42,032 nt of DNA from an uncultured Clostridia bacterium (GTDB taxonomy: Bacteria > Bacillota > Clostridia > Christensenellales > Aristaeellaceae). Below are positions 25,664 through 33,967 of the stretch, one piece after another (position 1 is the first letter of the stretch; every line of letters begins with the position of its first letter). The notes below the pieces were generated by a model, which saw nothing but the letters and a program-made list of their open reading frames with translations, had not been told where the DNA came from and searched no databases. Made by a program: the position numbers and the translations under genes. Location: NCBI GenBank assembly GCA_937906775.1, contig CALCUD010000019.1, positions 1 through 42,032 on the forward strand, given 5' to 3'.

Positions 25664-27971
25664 TTTTCTGCGCCTCCTCTCTGATCAGTCCGGCCTGGGC
25701 AAAATGCTCAAAAAGCCGTTGCGGACTCAGCGGCAACCGGTCGATCGCCACGCCCGTTGCGTTCAGAACCGCATTGCGGATCGCCGGAGCCGGCGGGATC
25801 GCGGGCGGCTCGCCCAGCGCTTTGTTTCCGTAAGGACCGGAAGGATCATCCAGCTCGACGAATCCTGCCTCCAGTTCCGGTGTGTCCATCGCGGTGGGAA
25901 GCTTGTAATCCAGCAGGTTGTCATTCAGAGGACGGCCGTCCCTGCCGAACAGCATCTCTTCGAAAAGGCCGTATCCGATCCCCATGCTCATCCCTCCGTG
26001 GACCTGCGCTTCGGCAAGCCGGGGATTGATGAGCTTTCCGCTGTCGTGAATATTCATGATTCGCAGGATCTTCACCCGGCACATCGGAATATCCACTTCA
26101 ACTTCGGCAAAACAGGCACCGGAGGAAATGGTGTTTTTCTCGCAGTGATAACTGTACTCGGCGGTCAGATGAACAGAATGCGTCAGGCTGTATTGCGCCT
26201 CTTCGGCGAGGGAAGCCAGTGACCGGAGAGGATTACCGGTTTCAGCATCCCTGATCTGATCATCCTCCAGCGTCAGGGAACCTGCGTCGCGACCGAGAAC
26301 CTCTGCGGCGTATTCCAGGATCCGTTCCCGGAGTTTCAGCCCGACCTCGCGGGCGGCTGTGCCGGAGATGTAGGTCTGCCGGGAGGCATACGCGCCGGTA
26401 TCAAACGGGGAAATGTCGGTATCCTGCGTTGAAACGATGTGGACATTTTCCACACGGATGCCGACCGCATCGGCCAGCATCTGACTGAAGACGGTATCTG
26501 CGCCCTGACCGATTTCCGTCGCGCCCATCTGGAGCATTACGGAGCCGTCCTGATTCAAAGTCGCCCGGGCTGCGGCTGTCTCAAGCGAGATCGGCCAGAC
26601 GCCGGTTTTGTAGAGGAAAATCGACATTCCGATGCCGCGACGGACGGGACCGGTCTGATTTGCATACTCCGCGCGTTTACGGTCCCAGTCAAAAGCCTGC
26701 CGGCCCTTTTCAATGCAATCCTTCAATCCGTATGTGAGGATCGGAATTCCGGTGTGCGGATCCTGATATCCCGGAAGGACGCAATTCTTCAGGCGGAACT
26801 CGATCGGATCCATTCCCAGCTGAAGCGCCAGATCGTCCGCCATACATTCAACGGCAAAATCAATCTGCGGGATACCGTAACCCCGCATGGCGCCTCCGGT
26901 CGGCATGTTGGTGTATACAGTGTACCCGTCGCCTTCCAGTGCTTTTTCGTCACGGTAGATCTGTTTGAACATGGTTGTGGAATTGGCGCAGATGGAATGC
27001 GCATGGCTCGCGTAGGCGCCCTGCGCCGAATAGGCGTTCAGTTTACGGGCGATCAGCGTTCCGTCTTTACGTACGAGAGCCTTGACGTCAAATGAGATCG
27101 CGTGGCGGACGCGGGTCGTGGTAAATGTCTCCTCACGGGAAAGCTCCAGCAAAACCGGACGGCCGCCGACCTGCGTCGTCAGATATGCGGAAAGAGGCTC
27201 GGTCAGCGCGTCCTGCTTGTTTCCGAAACCGCCGCCGATATAGGGCTTGATGACCCGGACCCGGCCCAGCGGAATATTCAACGCCTGTCCGATGATCCGG
27301 CGGATGATATGCGGGATCTGGGTGGAGGAAACGACGGTGATCCGGTCGCCCTCCATATATGCCAGCGATTGCGCCAGCTCCAGATGACAATGCTGCACCG
27401 TCTGCGTGTCATAGCGGCGGATGAGTTCGATCGCGTCGAGTTCGGAGTTCTTTGCCTCCTCGTAGGACATTTCTCCCAGGGCATACCCGCTGTGAGCGAT
27501 CAGATTGTCCGGATACGCGTCGTGAAGCGGATGTTCCGGATGATCCATGGCTTCGCGCGGATCAAGAACGGGATCCCAGCTTTCATATTCCACGGTGACC
27601 AGCCGTGCGGCTTTGTCGGCTGCCAGCTGCGTTTCAGCAATAACCACGGCGACCGGGTCGCCCCAGAGACGGACTCTGGATGTCAGCAAAGGCCGGTCGG
27701 CAATGTCCTGATGCTTTTCCTCAACGGACCAGGGATGTCCCGCCGTGGGATACAGAAAGGAAGGAACATCAAAACACGTGATCAGACGGACAAAACCGGG
27801 CACCTTTTCGGCTGCGGATCCGTTGATCTTCAGGACACGGCCGTTGGCGACCGTCGCATGGATCTGACGTGCGTACAGCGTATTGGCGGGCAGCAGATCG
27901 GAGGTGTATTTTGCCTCCCCGGTAACTTTGGCGACTGCGTCCACACGCCGGACAGATTGACCTACACTCAT
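25656..27971 (-). CDS. xdhA: Xanthine dehydrogenase molybdenum-binding subunit
   Basis: A 771-residue molybdopterin subunit (E. coli XdhA 752). Domain order is the small Ald_Xan_dh_C domain (residues 20-130), then the large molybdenum domain. Active-site positions are Gln253 in GGGFGNKQ, Arg363 in GAMRGYG and Glu721 in ALGEPP. The general base (Glu721) and substrate arginine are kept, but the position equal to bovine Glu802 is Gln rather than Glu, unlike XdhD in this locus. It likely oxidises hypoxanthine or xanthine. It is the first gene of the operon and lies about 100 bases downstream of a perfect sigma-A promoter. GAGAGGAG precedes the start. Confidence 0.92.
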   Translation of the reverse strand: MSVGQSVRRVDAVAKVTGEAKYTSDLLPANTLYARQIHATVANGRVLKINGSAAEKVPGFVRLITCFDVPSFLYPTAGHPWSVEEKHQDIADRPLLTSRVRLWGDPVAVVIAETQLAADKAARLVTVEYESWDPVLDPREAMDHPEHPLHDAYPDNLIAHSGYALGEMSYEEAKNSELDAIELIRRYDTQTVQHCHLELAQSLAYMEGDRITVVSSTQIPHIIRRIIGQALNIPLGRVRVIKPYIGGGFGNKQDALTEPLSAYLTTQVGGRPVLLELSREETFTTTRVRHAISFDVKALVRKDGTLIARKLNAYSAQGAYASHAHSICANSTTMFKQIYRDEKALEGDGYTVYTNMPTGGAMRGYGIPQIDFAVECMADDLALQLGMDPIEFRLKNCVLPGYQDPHTGIPILTYGLKDCIEKGRQAFDWDRKRAEYANQTGPVRRGIGMSIFLYKTGVWPISLETAAARATLNQDGSVMLQMGATEIGQGADTVFSQMLADAVGIRVENVHIVSTQDTDISPFDTGAYASRQTYISGTAAREVGLKLRERILEYAAEVLGRDAGSLTLEDDQIRDAETGNPLRSLASLAEEAQYSLTHSVHLTAEYSYHCEKNTISSGACFAEVEVDIPMCRVKILRIMNIHDSGKLINPRLAEAQVHGGMSMGIGYGLFEEMLFGRDGRPLNDNLLDYKLPTAMDTPELEAGFVELDDPSGPYGNKALGEPPAIPPAPAIRNAVLNATGVAIDRLPLSPQRLFEHFAQAGLIREEAQKNV

Positions 27972-28076
27972 TTTCGGTTCTCCTCTCCCGGAATCGGATG
28001 GTCATGACTCAAGAGCCGGACAGAAATTTCCATTGAAATCCGTCGGCCTGAAAAATGCATTTTTTCCTTCTTCTAC

Positions 28077-28105
28077 ATTATATGCGTTCAGGAAACCGCT
28101 GTCAA
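28077..28105 (-). promoter_or_regulatory. Perfect-consensus sigma-A promoter of the xdhA-ygeY operon
   Basis: On the minus strand TTGACA (28100-28105) and TATAAT (28077-28082) are spaced 17 bp, the exact consensus. The predicted transcript begins near 28070, leaving a leader of about 100 bases before xdhA. Such a strong core promoter on a catabolic operon implies repression or post-initiation control, but no regulator gene lies nearby. Confidence 0.88.
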
Positions 28106-28155
28106 TCGAATCGTTTGTATTTACAGGAGGATCAGGCGATACGCGCGATAAAAAC

Positions 28156-28184
28156 TTGCCTTTCCGGACCGGGTTTGATACAAT
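28156..28184 (+). promoter_or_regulatory. hyuA promoter
   Basis: TTGCCT (28156-28161) and TACAAT (28179-28184) lie on the plus strand with 17 bp between them, starting about 50 bases from the divergent xdhA promoter. A start near 28191 leaves a leader of about 30 bases. Confidence 0.72.
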
Positions 28185-28222
28185 ACAAAAAAGCAAAAAG
28201 TGAAGAGGGGGAGGCGTCTCCG

Positions 28223-29593
28223 GTGATCATTTTTCAAAACGGGAATCTGGTAACGGAACAGGGCGTTCTGCGTGCCGATCTTGCAGCGGATGAGGGAAAG
28301 ATCATCCGGATCGGGGAGAATATTCAGGCCGGGGATGACGATCGGAAAGTTGACTGTACCGGAAAGATGGTTTTGCCCGGAATGATAGACGGTCACACCC
28401 ATTTTGAAATGGAAGGATCCGGGACCGTGACCGCCGATGATTTTGAAAGCGGGACGCAGGCGGCTGTTCTCGGCGGGACGACCTGCATCATCGACTTTGC
28501 CACACAGGAACGGGGGAAAACGCTGAAGGACGCGCTGGAGGCCTGGCACCGCAGGGCTGACGGACATTGCAGCTGTAACTACGGGTTCCACATGTCCGTT
28601 ACGGACTGGAACGAACATACGCGCACGGAACTGCAGGACATGTTTGATGCCGGGATTTCTTCATTTAAGCTGTATATGGCGTATGACAATCTGCGCGTCC
28701 GGGATGCGGAAGTCTATGAGATCCTGACAGAACTGAAAAAACTCGGCGGGATTACCGGCGTCCACTGTGAAAACGGCGATCTTGTCGCGGAGGGGCAGCT
28801 GCGGGAAAAAGCGGCGGGACGCTTCGGCCCTGCTTCACATCCCGCGTCACGCCCGCCGGAGGTGGAGGCGGAAGCCGTTCACCGTCTGCTTACGATTTCA
28901 CAACTGACCGGATGCACGGTCAACATCGTCCATCTGTCTTCTCTGGCAGGGCTTGAAGAGGTCCGGCGTTTCCGCGAAGCCGGAAGGAAGGTGAAGGTCG
29001 AAACGTGTCCCCAGTATCTGTTGCTGGACGACGCTGTCTTTGAACGGCTGGGGTTTGAAAGCGGACGGTTCATCTGTTCACCGCCGATCCGTTCCCGCAC
29101 GGATCGGGATGCGCTGGTACAGGCGATGCTGAACGGGGAGATCGATACGCTGTCGACGGATCACTGCAGCTATACGCTGAAACAAAAGGAAGCAGGGGAA
29201 AATGACTTTACCCGCGTCCCGAACGGACTGCCCGGTGTGGAACAGCGGGTGAATCTGATCCTTGGAACATTTGTCGCGGAGGGACAACTCAGCTGGGAAA
29301 GCGCGGTCAGAATGCTGGCAACCGAACCGGCAAAACAGTTCGGCCTTTATCCCCGGAAGGGCGTGCTCAGAGCCGGCGCCGACGCGGATCTTGTGATCTA
29401 TGATCCTGCGGAGATATGGACCGTTACCGCGGCGGAACAGCGTCAGAAATCGGACTATACGCCGTATGAGGGGATCCGGCTGCGGGGGAGGGTCCGGGAT
29501 GTCTGGCTGGCCGGGCAGGAGATTGTGAAAGATTGCCGGATTGTTACCCCCGGGAAAGGAAATTACCTGTTCCGGGAAGCCGTTGAGGTATAA
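28223..29593 (+). CDS. hyuA: Dihydropyrimidinase / D-hydantoinase family amidohydrolase
   Basis: A 456-residue cyclic amidohydrolase. Binuclear metal ligands are His58 and His60 in DGHTHFEM, the carboxylated lysine Lys149 in SSFKLYMAY, His in VHCEN and in VHLSS, and Asp in LSTDHCSYT. E. coli HyuA is 461 residues. It hydrolyses a hydantoin- or dihydropyrimidine-like ring and is one of the genes required for anaerobic urate use. The start is GTG at 28223, chosen because GGGGGAGG lies eight bases upstream and the promoter's predicted start site lies just before it; the frame is open further upstream through that promoter. It is divergent from the xdhA operon and ends at a strong hairpin. Confidence 0.92.
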   Translation: MIIFQNGNLVTEQGVLRADLAADEGKIIRIGENIQAGDDDRKVDCTGKMVLPGMIDGHTHFEMEGSGTVTADDFESGTQAAVLGGTTCIIDFATQERGKTLKDALEAWHRRADGHCSCNYGFHMSVTDWNEHTRTELQDMFDAGISSFKLYMAYDNLRVRDAEVYEILTELKKLGGITGVHCENGDLVAEGQLREKAAGRFGPASHPASRPPEVEAEAVHRLLTISQLTGCTVNIVHLSSLAGLEEVRRFREAGRKVKVETCPQYLLLDDAVFERLGFESGRFICSPPIRSRTDRDALVQAMLNGEIDTLSTDHCSYTLKQKEAGENDFTRVPNGLPGVEQRVNLILGTFVAEGQLSWESAVRMLATEPAKQFGLYPRKGVLRAGADADLVIYDPAEIWTVTAAEQRQKSDYTPYEGIRLRGRVRDVWLAGQEIVKDCRIVTPGKGNYLFREAVEV

Positions 29594-29595
29594 AA

Positions 29596-29626
29596 GAAGG
29601 GCGCGTCCGAACCGGACGCGCCCTTC
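29596..29626. terminator. Long bidirectional terminator between hyuA and the ABC permease
   Basis: A 14-bp perfect stem (GAAGGGCGCGTCCG with CGGACGCGCCCTTC, 3-base apex) begins two bases after the hyuA stop. The T-rich tail (CTTCTTTTA) is on the minus strand, so it best terminates the transporter operon, while the stem also ends hyuA transcription. Confidence 0.85.
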
Positions 29627-29641
29627 GGATCAGGTCAGCGC

Positions 29642-31519
29642 TTATTCCTTTACTGATGAACGGCGGAAAAACCGTTCCCAGCGTTTTCTGCGCCTGTCAC
29701 GGATCGTGAGCCGTTCACCCAGATCCCGGGAACCGATCCCGTAGACCAGATACAGGATCAGTCCGCTGACGGCCATGATGAATACGGTCGAAGCGCATTG
29801 ACGGCCAAGCGCGTTCAGATTGTAATAGGCGCGTGTGTCTGTCTCCGTCATGCTTTTGATGACCATGGCGTAAGTGGTCGCGGCAGGGGCGTGAAAAGTC
29901 GCTCCCATATCGTACTCGGAAAAGAGTTCGTTGAAACACAGCGCGAATACGGCCAGCACGCTCGGCAGAATGATGGGAAGTTTCACCCGGGTGAAGGTCC
30001 GGAGCGGTCCGGCGCCGAGATTCTTGGCGGCGTCCTCCAGTTCCTCATCGATCGAATAGAACGAAGCTTTGATCATGCGCAGGGAGAACGGCAGCTTGAC
30101 AATGGTGTACGCGATGATGATCAGCAGCTTTGCATTGTCGCCCTGATAGAGATTCTGGAAACCGACATAGAAGATATCCGGGTTGTTGAAATAGGTCCGG
30201 AGACTGTAACAGATCAGGATCGTCGGCAGCAGCCACGGGAACAGCAGAGCATATTCCAGCACGGTGCCTGTTTTTTTGTGCTTGAAGATATAACTGCAGG
30301 CGGCGACAACAATGATGCAGGCAAGAGCGGCTGCAATCAGGGACAGGGTAAAACTGTTGAAAATGCCGGTCAGGGATTTGCTGTTGGAAAACAGGCCGGA
30401 GACTGCGTCGACGGTCGTTTTTGTTTTGCCTCTGACCGTATATTCCCAGTTGTAGGTTCCGAAGTAATTCAAAAAGGTCCAGTTGCCGAAATCAATCTTT
30501 TTCATCTTGATGGCGCCATAGGTCTGGAAAGAGAAGATGACGATCAGCGCTACGGGCATCATGTAGATAATAAAGAGCGCGTAGGACACGATATGTGCGG
30601 CAATGTTGCCTGCGGGATTGGTGATCTTCTGCTTGACGAGCTTGGCTTTGGTTTTACTGACGGAAAGATAGTGACCTTTCCGCTCGTAGTGAGTCAGGAT
30701 GGCGAGCAGTATGATCGTAAACAATGCCAGAATGATGCTCAGAAGAGCTGCCCGGGCCTGCGGAAATGCCTCGTCGGCAACAGAGGAACCCGCCAGACGG
30801 ACAATCTCCGGATTGATGGCGTCATAGCCGATGAGCGTCGGTGCGGACATGGCGCACAATCCTGTGATGAAAGTCATGACCGTGAGGCTGAAGAGCGTCG
30901 GGATCAACGTCGGGAAGACGACCTTGAACAGAACTTTGACAGGACCGGCTCCCATGTTTCTGGCGGCTTCCACCGTATTGTAGTCAATACCCCGGATCGC
31001 ATTGCGAAGGAAGAGCATATGATTGCTGGTGCAGGCGAAGGTCATTGTGAACAGCACCGCTCCGAAACCGCTGAACCAGGACGGATTCAATCCCGGGAAT
31101 GCGTTCGCCAAAAGCGATGTGATGATCCCGTCATCATCATAGAGGAAAAGGTAACCGGTGACCAGCGCGACGCCGCTGTAGATCATCGTGGTCATATATC
31201 CCAGACGGAGTACTTTTGCACCTTTGATATCAAAGTATTCCGTCATCAGGACGAGCGTGATACCGACCACGTTGACTGTAATGACCAGACAGACGGCAAG
31301 CTTCAGAGAATTCAGAACGTTTTTGCCCATGCTGCCCGCGAAGAAAAAACGCAGAACAGCCAGAGGGTCGCCGTCGACCGCGGTGAAGACGCTTGTGAGC
31401 GTGTTCAGACAGGGGAGCAGCATAAACCCCAGAAAGAAATAGATAAACAGCAGAAGACCGACCAGCTGGATGGCCCAACTGGCGTTAAAAGTCTTCGGCC
31501 GGCGGATCCTCACTGTCAT
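29642..31519 (-). CDS. Fused double permease of an FbpB/PotBC-like ABC importer
   Basis: A 625-residue membrane protein that joins two binding-protein-dependent permease domains. Each half has about six membrane segments and one EAA loop: VEAARNMGAGPVKVLFKVVFP near residue 183 and EDAAKNLGAGPLRTFTRVKLP near 495. A basic cytoplasmic linker (residues 280-310) joins them. Fused permeases of this type are known in iron(III) and aminoethylphosphonate importers. It overlaps the ATPase gene by ATGA and has AGAGGAGG before the start. Its position between hyuA and the 8-oxoguanine deaminase suggests it imports a purine-related compound, but that is inference; iron remains possible. Confidence 0.85.
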   Translation of the reverse strand: MTVRIRRPKTFNASWAIQLVGLLLFIYFFLGFMLLPCLNTLTSVFTAVDGDPLAVLRFFFAGSMGKNVLNSLKLAVCLVITVNVVGITLVLMTEYFDIKGAKVLRLGYMTTMIYSGVALVTGYLFLYDDDGIITSLLANAFPGLNPSWFSGFGAVLFTMTFACTSNHMLFLRNAIRGIDYNTVEAARNMGAGPVKVLFKVVFPTLIPTLFSLTVMTFITGLCAMSAPTLIGYDAINPEIVRLAGSSVADEAFPQARAALLSIILALFTIILLAILTHYERKGHYLSVSKTKAKLVKQKITNPAGNIAAHIVSYALFIIYMMPVALIVIFSFQTYGAIKMKKIDFGNWTFLNYFGTYNWEYTVRGKTKTTVDAVSGLFSNSKSLTGIFNSFTLSLIAAALACIIVVAACSYIFKHKKTGTVLEYALLFPWLLPTILICYSLRTYFNNPDIFYVGFQNLYQGDNAKLLIIIAYTIVKLPFSLRMIKASFYSIDEELEDAAKNLGAGPLRTFTRVKLPIILPSVLAVFALCFNELFSEYDMGATFHAPAATTYAMVIKSMTETDTRAYYNLNALGRQCASTVFIMAVSGLILYLVYGIGSRDLGERLTIRDRRRKRWERFFRRSSVKE

Positions 31520-32562
31520 ACTTCGGCCTCCTCTTCGGAAGGCGCGTAGCTCATCAGATCCGCGGGATCGATCAGCACGGTGACGGATGTGCCGGGATCA
31601 TAGATTTTTACACCGTCGTTCCGCTCGATAACCTTCAGGATCTGTGAACCGACATTGATATAGTACTTGATATAGAGACCGTAATATTCGGTGCTTTCCA
31701 CGCTGCCCTCCAGCTGCAGGATACCGGGGCGGGCGTCATCGTTGACGTGGACGCGTTCCAGACGGATGTAGTGGTGATCTTCGGGCCTGAGGGACGCACC
31801 GGTTTCGATCAGCTTTTCGACTACTTCGGAAGAGAGACGGTTGATGTCCCCGATGAAGTTGCAGACGAATTCGGTGGCCGAATGATTGTACACTTCATTC
31901 GGAGTTCCGATCTGCTCGATGAAACCTTTGTTGAATACGGCGATCCGGTCACTCAGCGTCAGCGCTTCCTCCTGATCGTGGGTGACATAGATACTGGTGA
32001 TGCCGAAATCCTTCTGCATTTTTTTCAGCTCGGTACGGAGCTGGACGCGAAGTTTCGCATCCAGATTGCTCAGCGGTTCATCAAGGCAGATGATCGCCGG
32101 TTCCGTAACCAGAGCCCGGGCAATGGCAACGCGCTGCTGCTGTCCGCCGCTCAGCTGGGAGACTGCTTTTTCCAGCTGTTCATCGGTCAGATCCACTTTC
32201 TTTGCGATAGTCCGGACTTTTTCATCGATTTGCTTTTTGCTCAGGTGGCGGATCTTCAGACCGAAGGCGATGTTATCATAAACCGTCATCGTCGGGAACA
32301 GGGCGTAGCTCTGAAATACGATGCCGATCTCCCGCTTTTCGATCGGGACACGGGTGATGTCCCGTCCGTCCATCTCTACTGTTCCGTTCACAGGATCAAT
32401 AAACCCGGTGATCGTTCTGAGTGTTGTGGTTTTTCCGCAGCCGGACGGGCCGAGAAAAGTGAAGAATTCGCCTTTCTGTACGTCCACGTTGATTTTGTGA
32501 AGCGCTTCAAAATCCCCGAACCGGACGACGATATCATTCAATCGGATCATAGTATCGTTCAT
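31516..32562 (-). CDS. PotA/FbpC-like ABC importer ATPase
   Basis: A 348-residue ATPase with Walker A GPSGCGKTTT (about residues 38-47), Q-loop VFQSYALFP, signature LSGGQQQRVAIARAL, Walker B IICLDEPLSNLD and switch His in VTHDQEEA. A TOBE-type regulatory domain occupies the C-terminal 100 residues. The length is standard. It pairs with the fused permease (overlapping start) and with the binding protein encoded upstream. A terminator-like hairpin lies between it and the binding-protein gene, so it is probably expressed at a lower level. Confidence 0.88.
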   Translation of the reverse strand: MNDTMIRLNDIVVRFGDFEALHKINVDVQKGEFFTFLGPSGCGKTTTLRTITGFIDPVNGTVEMDGRDITRVPIEKREIGIVFQSYALFPTMTVYDNIAFGLKIRHLSKKQIDEKVRTIAKKVDLTDEQLEKAVSQLSGGQQQRVAIARALVTEPAIICLDEPLSNLDAKLRVQLRTELKKMQKDFGITSIYVTHDQEEALTLSDRIAVFNKGFIEQIGTPNEVYNHSATEFVCNFIGDINRLSSEVVEKLIETGASLRPEDHHYIRLERVHVNDDARPGILQLEGSVESTEYYGLYIKYYINVGSQILKVIERNDGVKIYDPGTSVTVLIDPADLMSYAPSEEEAEV

Positions 32563-32579
32563 GATTCATGCCACCTTTC

Positions 32580-32615
32580 AAAAAAAGGGAACGCACGCTG
32601 CAGGCGTGCGTTCCC
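32580..32615 (-). terminator. Intra-operon terminator after the solute-binding protein gene
   Basis: A 12-bp perfect stem (GGGAACGCACGC with GCGTGCGTTCCC, 5-base loop) is followed on the minus strand by seven T. It lies between the receptor gene and the ATPase gene and should end most transcripts, giving receptor excess. Confidence 0.88.
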
Positions 32616-32628
32616 GAATAACCGGAGA

Positions 32629-33840
32629 TTATTCAGCCGTCTGGGTCAGCACGGACCAATCCAGTGTATCCCATTCGGGTTCGGGATTGGGGGCGCTCAT
32701 GTCAGCCCAGTAGAATCCCAGGTTGGTCATGATGTTGGTCCACTCGGCATTGTGTTCGGCCACATACTGATAGTACTTCTGTTCGGTGCCGGGGACATTC
32801 TCCTGCGCCAGATTCTTCAGCGCGTAGATGCCGGCGTAATCGTCCATGTCGCTGCCTTCAGCGGCGGCCTTGTTGCAGGGATAACGGTCGAACTGATTTG
32901 CCCAGCCAATCTGAGTCTCGGTGGAACCGAACCACTCGCAGAAGGCCTTGCAGGCTTCGGTTTCTTCTTCGGTACGGCCGGCGCGATCGAGCACGCCGAT
33001 GTATTCCGCGATGAAGTAACTTCCGTCGTCAATGTCAACCAGCGCCCAGTTGCCGGGAGCGTTGTTGGCTTCATCATAGGTCAGGGGAGTCTCGCTGGAG
33101 GAATCGGCAACGTCGACATTGCCGTACAGGGAACTGGAATAATAGGTGGAGAGCTGTACTTTGCCCTGATTCAGGGGATCAAAGCCGTAGCTGTCGCCGG
33201 TGAAGATACCGCCCGCGCAGTACTTCCAGAGAGCCTTCCAACCGTCAACGGAGATGCCGCCGGCGGGAGATTCCGGATCGGCGTAGGGGAACAGCATGCA
33301 GTTGTTGATGTTGCCATTGGTCGTTCCGCCGACCTTGCCCTGACGGTAGTACACATAACCCGCGTCGGCCATTTCGGACCAGTGGGTGAAATGCAGCTTT
33401 TCGCCGTTGGTGCCCAGCTCATCGGTACGGTAGAGCATCAGGATATCCTGAATGGTTACGCCGTAGGCTTTGCCTTCATAGAAGAAAGTGCCGACCTGAT
33501 CCGCCCAGGTGGGAGTCCAGTCGACCAGAGACAGGTTTTCGTAGGAACCGTTCAGAACCTGACTCCATCTGGTTTCATTCAGACCGAAAAGAACGTCGCC
33601 GTCTTTGTTTTCGTTGGCGGCCTGAATAACGGCGGCGTCGCCGGACAGGACCGTGTTGTCGTCAATGCTGATGGTGAAACCGGCTTTGGCGGCTTCTTCT
33701 TTCAGCCAGGCTACTTCGGATTCGTCATTGGTATTGGAATAAACACGGATGGTGACGCCGGAATAGTCTGCGGCGGAGGCGAAAGACGCCAGAGACAGCA
33801 GCATAGCGAGCGCCAGTACGACGGACAGGATCTTTTTCAT
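32629..33840 (-). CDS. ABC importer extracellular solute-binding protein
   Basis: A 403-residue class II periplasmic-type binding protein. It has a signal peptide (MKKILSVVLALAMLLSLASFASA) that ends in a type I signal peptidase site and contains no Cys, so it is not a lipoprotein. The mature protein opens with VTIRVYSNTNDESEVAWLKEEA, as in iron/putrescine-type receptors, and is rich in Trp and Tyr (SLVDWTPTWADQVGTFFYEG). It belongs to the importer with the ATPase and fused permease downstream. The ligand is not readable. A promoter with a palindromic operator lies upstream. AAAGGAG precedes the start. Confidence 0.85.
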   Translation of the reverse strand: MKKILSVVLALAMLLSLASFASAADYSGVTIRVYSNTNDESEVAWLKEEAAKAGFTISIDDNTVLSGDAAVIQAANENKDGDVLFGLNETRWSQVLNGSYENLSLVDWTPTWADQVGTFFYEGKAYGVTIQDILMLYRTDELGTNGEKLHFTHWSEMADAGYVYYRQGKVGGTTNGNINNCMLFPYADPESPAGGISVDGWKALWKYCAGGIFTGDSYGFDPLNQGKVQLSTYYSSSLYGNVDVADSSSETPLTYDEANNAPGNWALVDIDDGSYFIAEYIGVLDRAGRTEEETEACKAFCEWFGSTETQIGWANQFDRYPCNKAAAEGSDMDDYAGIYALKNLAQENVPGTEQKYYQYVAEHNAEWTNIMTNLGFYWADMSAPNPEPEWDTLDWSVLTQTAE

Positions 33841-33867
33841 ACAGATAGCTCCTTTGTTTATTTTTTT

Positions 33868-33881
33868 GTGACATGTGTCAC
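33868..33881. promoter_or_regulatory. Palindromic operator GTGACA-TG-TGTCAC
   Basis: Six-base inverted repeats separated by two bases lie downstream of the -10 box of the solute-binding-protein promoter, in the early transcribed region. The half-site layout TGTGA-N6-TCACG resembles sites of Crp/Fnr-family regulators. A protein bound here would block transcription. Confidence 0.65.
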
Positions 33882-33892
33882 GTGCTAAACCG

Positions 33893-33920
33893 ATTATAAC
33901 AAAAAAACAGAAAAACGCAA
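33893..33920 (-). promoter_or_regulatory. Promoter of the ABC importer operon
   Basis: On the minus strand TTGCGT (33915-33920) and TATAAT (33893-33898) are 16 bp apart, and the -10 is preceded by TGT, giving an extended -10 (TGTTATAAT). The binding-protein gene begins about 45 bases downstream of the predicted start. Confidence 0.75.
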
Positions 33921-33967
33921 TCCCCGGAAGATCAAGTTTTTCTGATAATTGGGAAAAATGACCGGCA

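Noticed and set aside
15293..27971. Selenocysteine in the molybdenum hydroxylases, as expected for a selenium-linked cluster
   Set aside because: No in-frame TGA is present in xdhA or xdhD; the selenium in related enzymes is a labile cofactor, and no selenium genes are in the window.
27972..28070. A purine riboswitch in the xdhA leader
   Set aside because: The leader lacks the conserved loop sequences of purine riboswitches and only weak short stems were seen. A covariance search would be needed to exclude other RNA elements.
29798..33888. Long plus-strand open frames of 583 and 713 codons opposite the ABC importer genes
   Set aside because: Both are mirror frames of clear permease, ATPase and receptor genes and show no recognisable domain or start signals.
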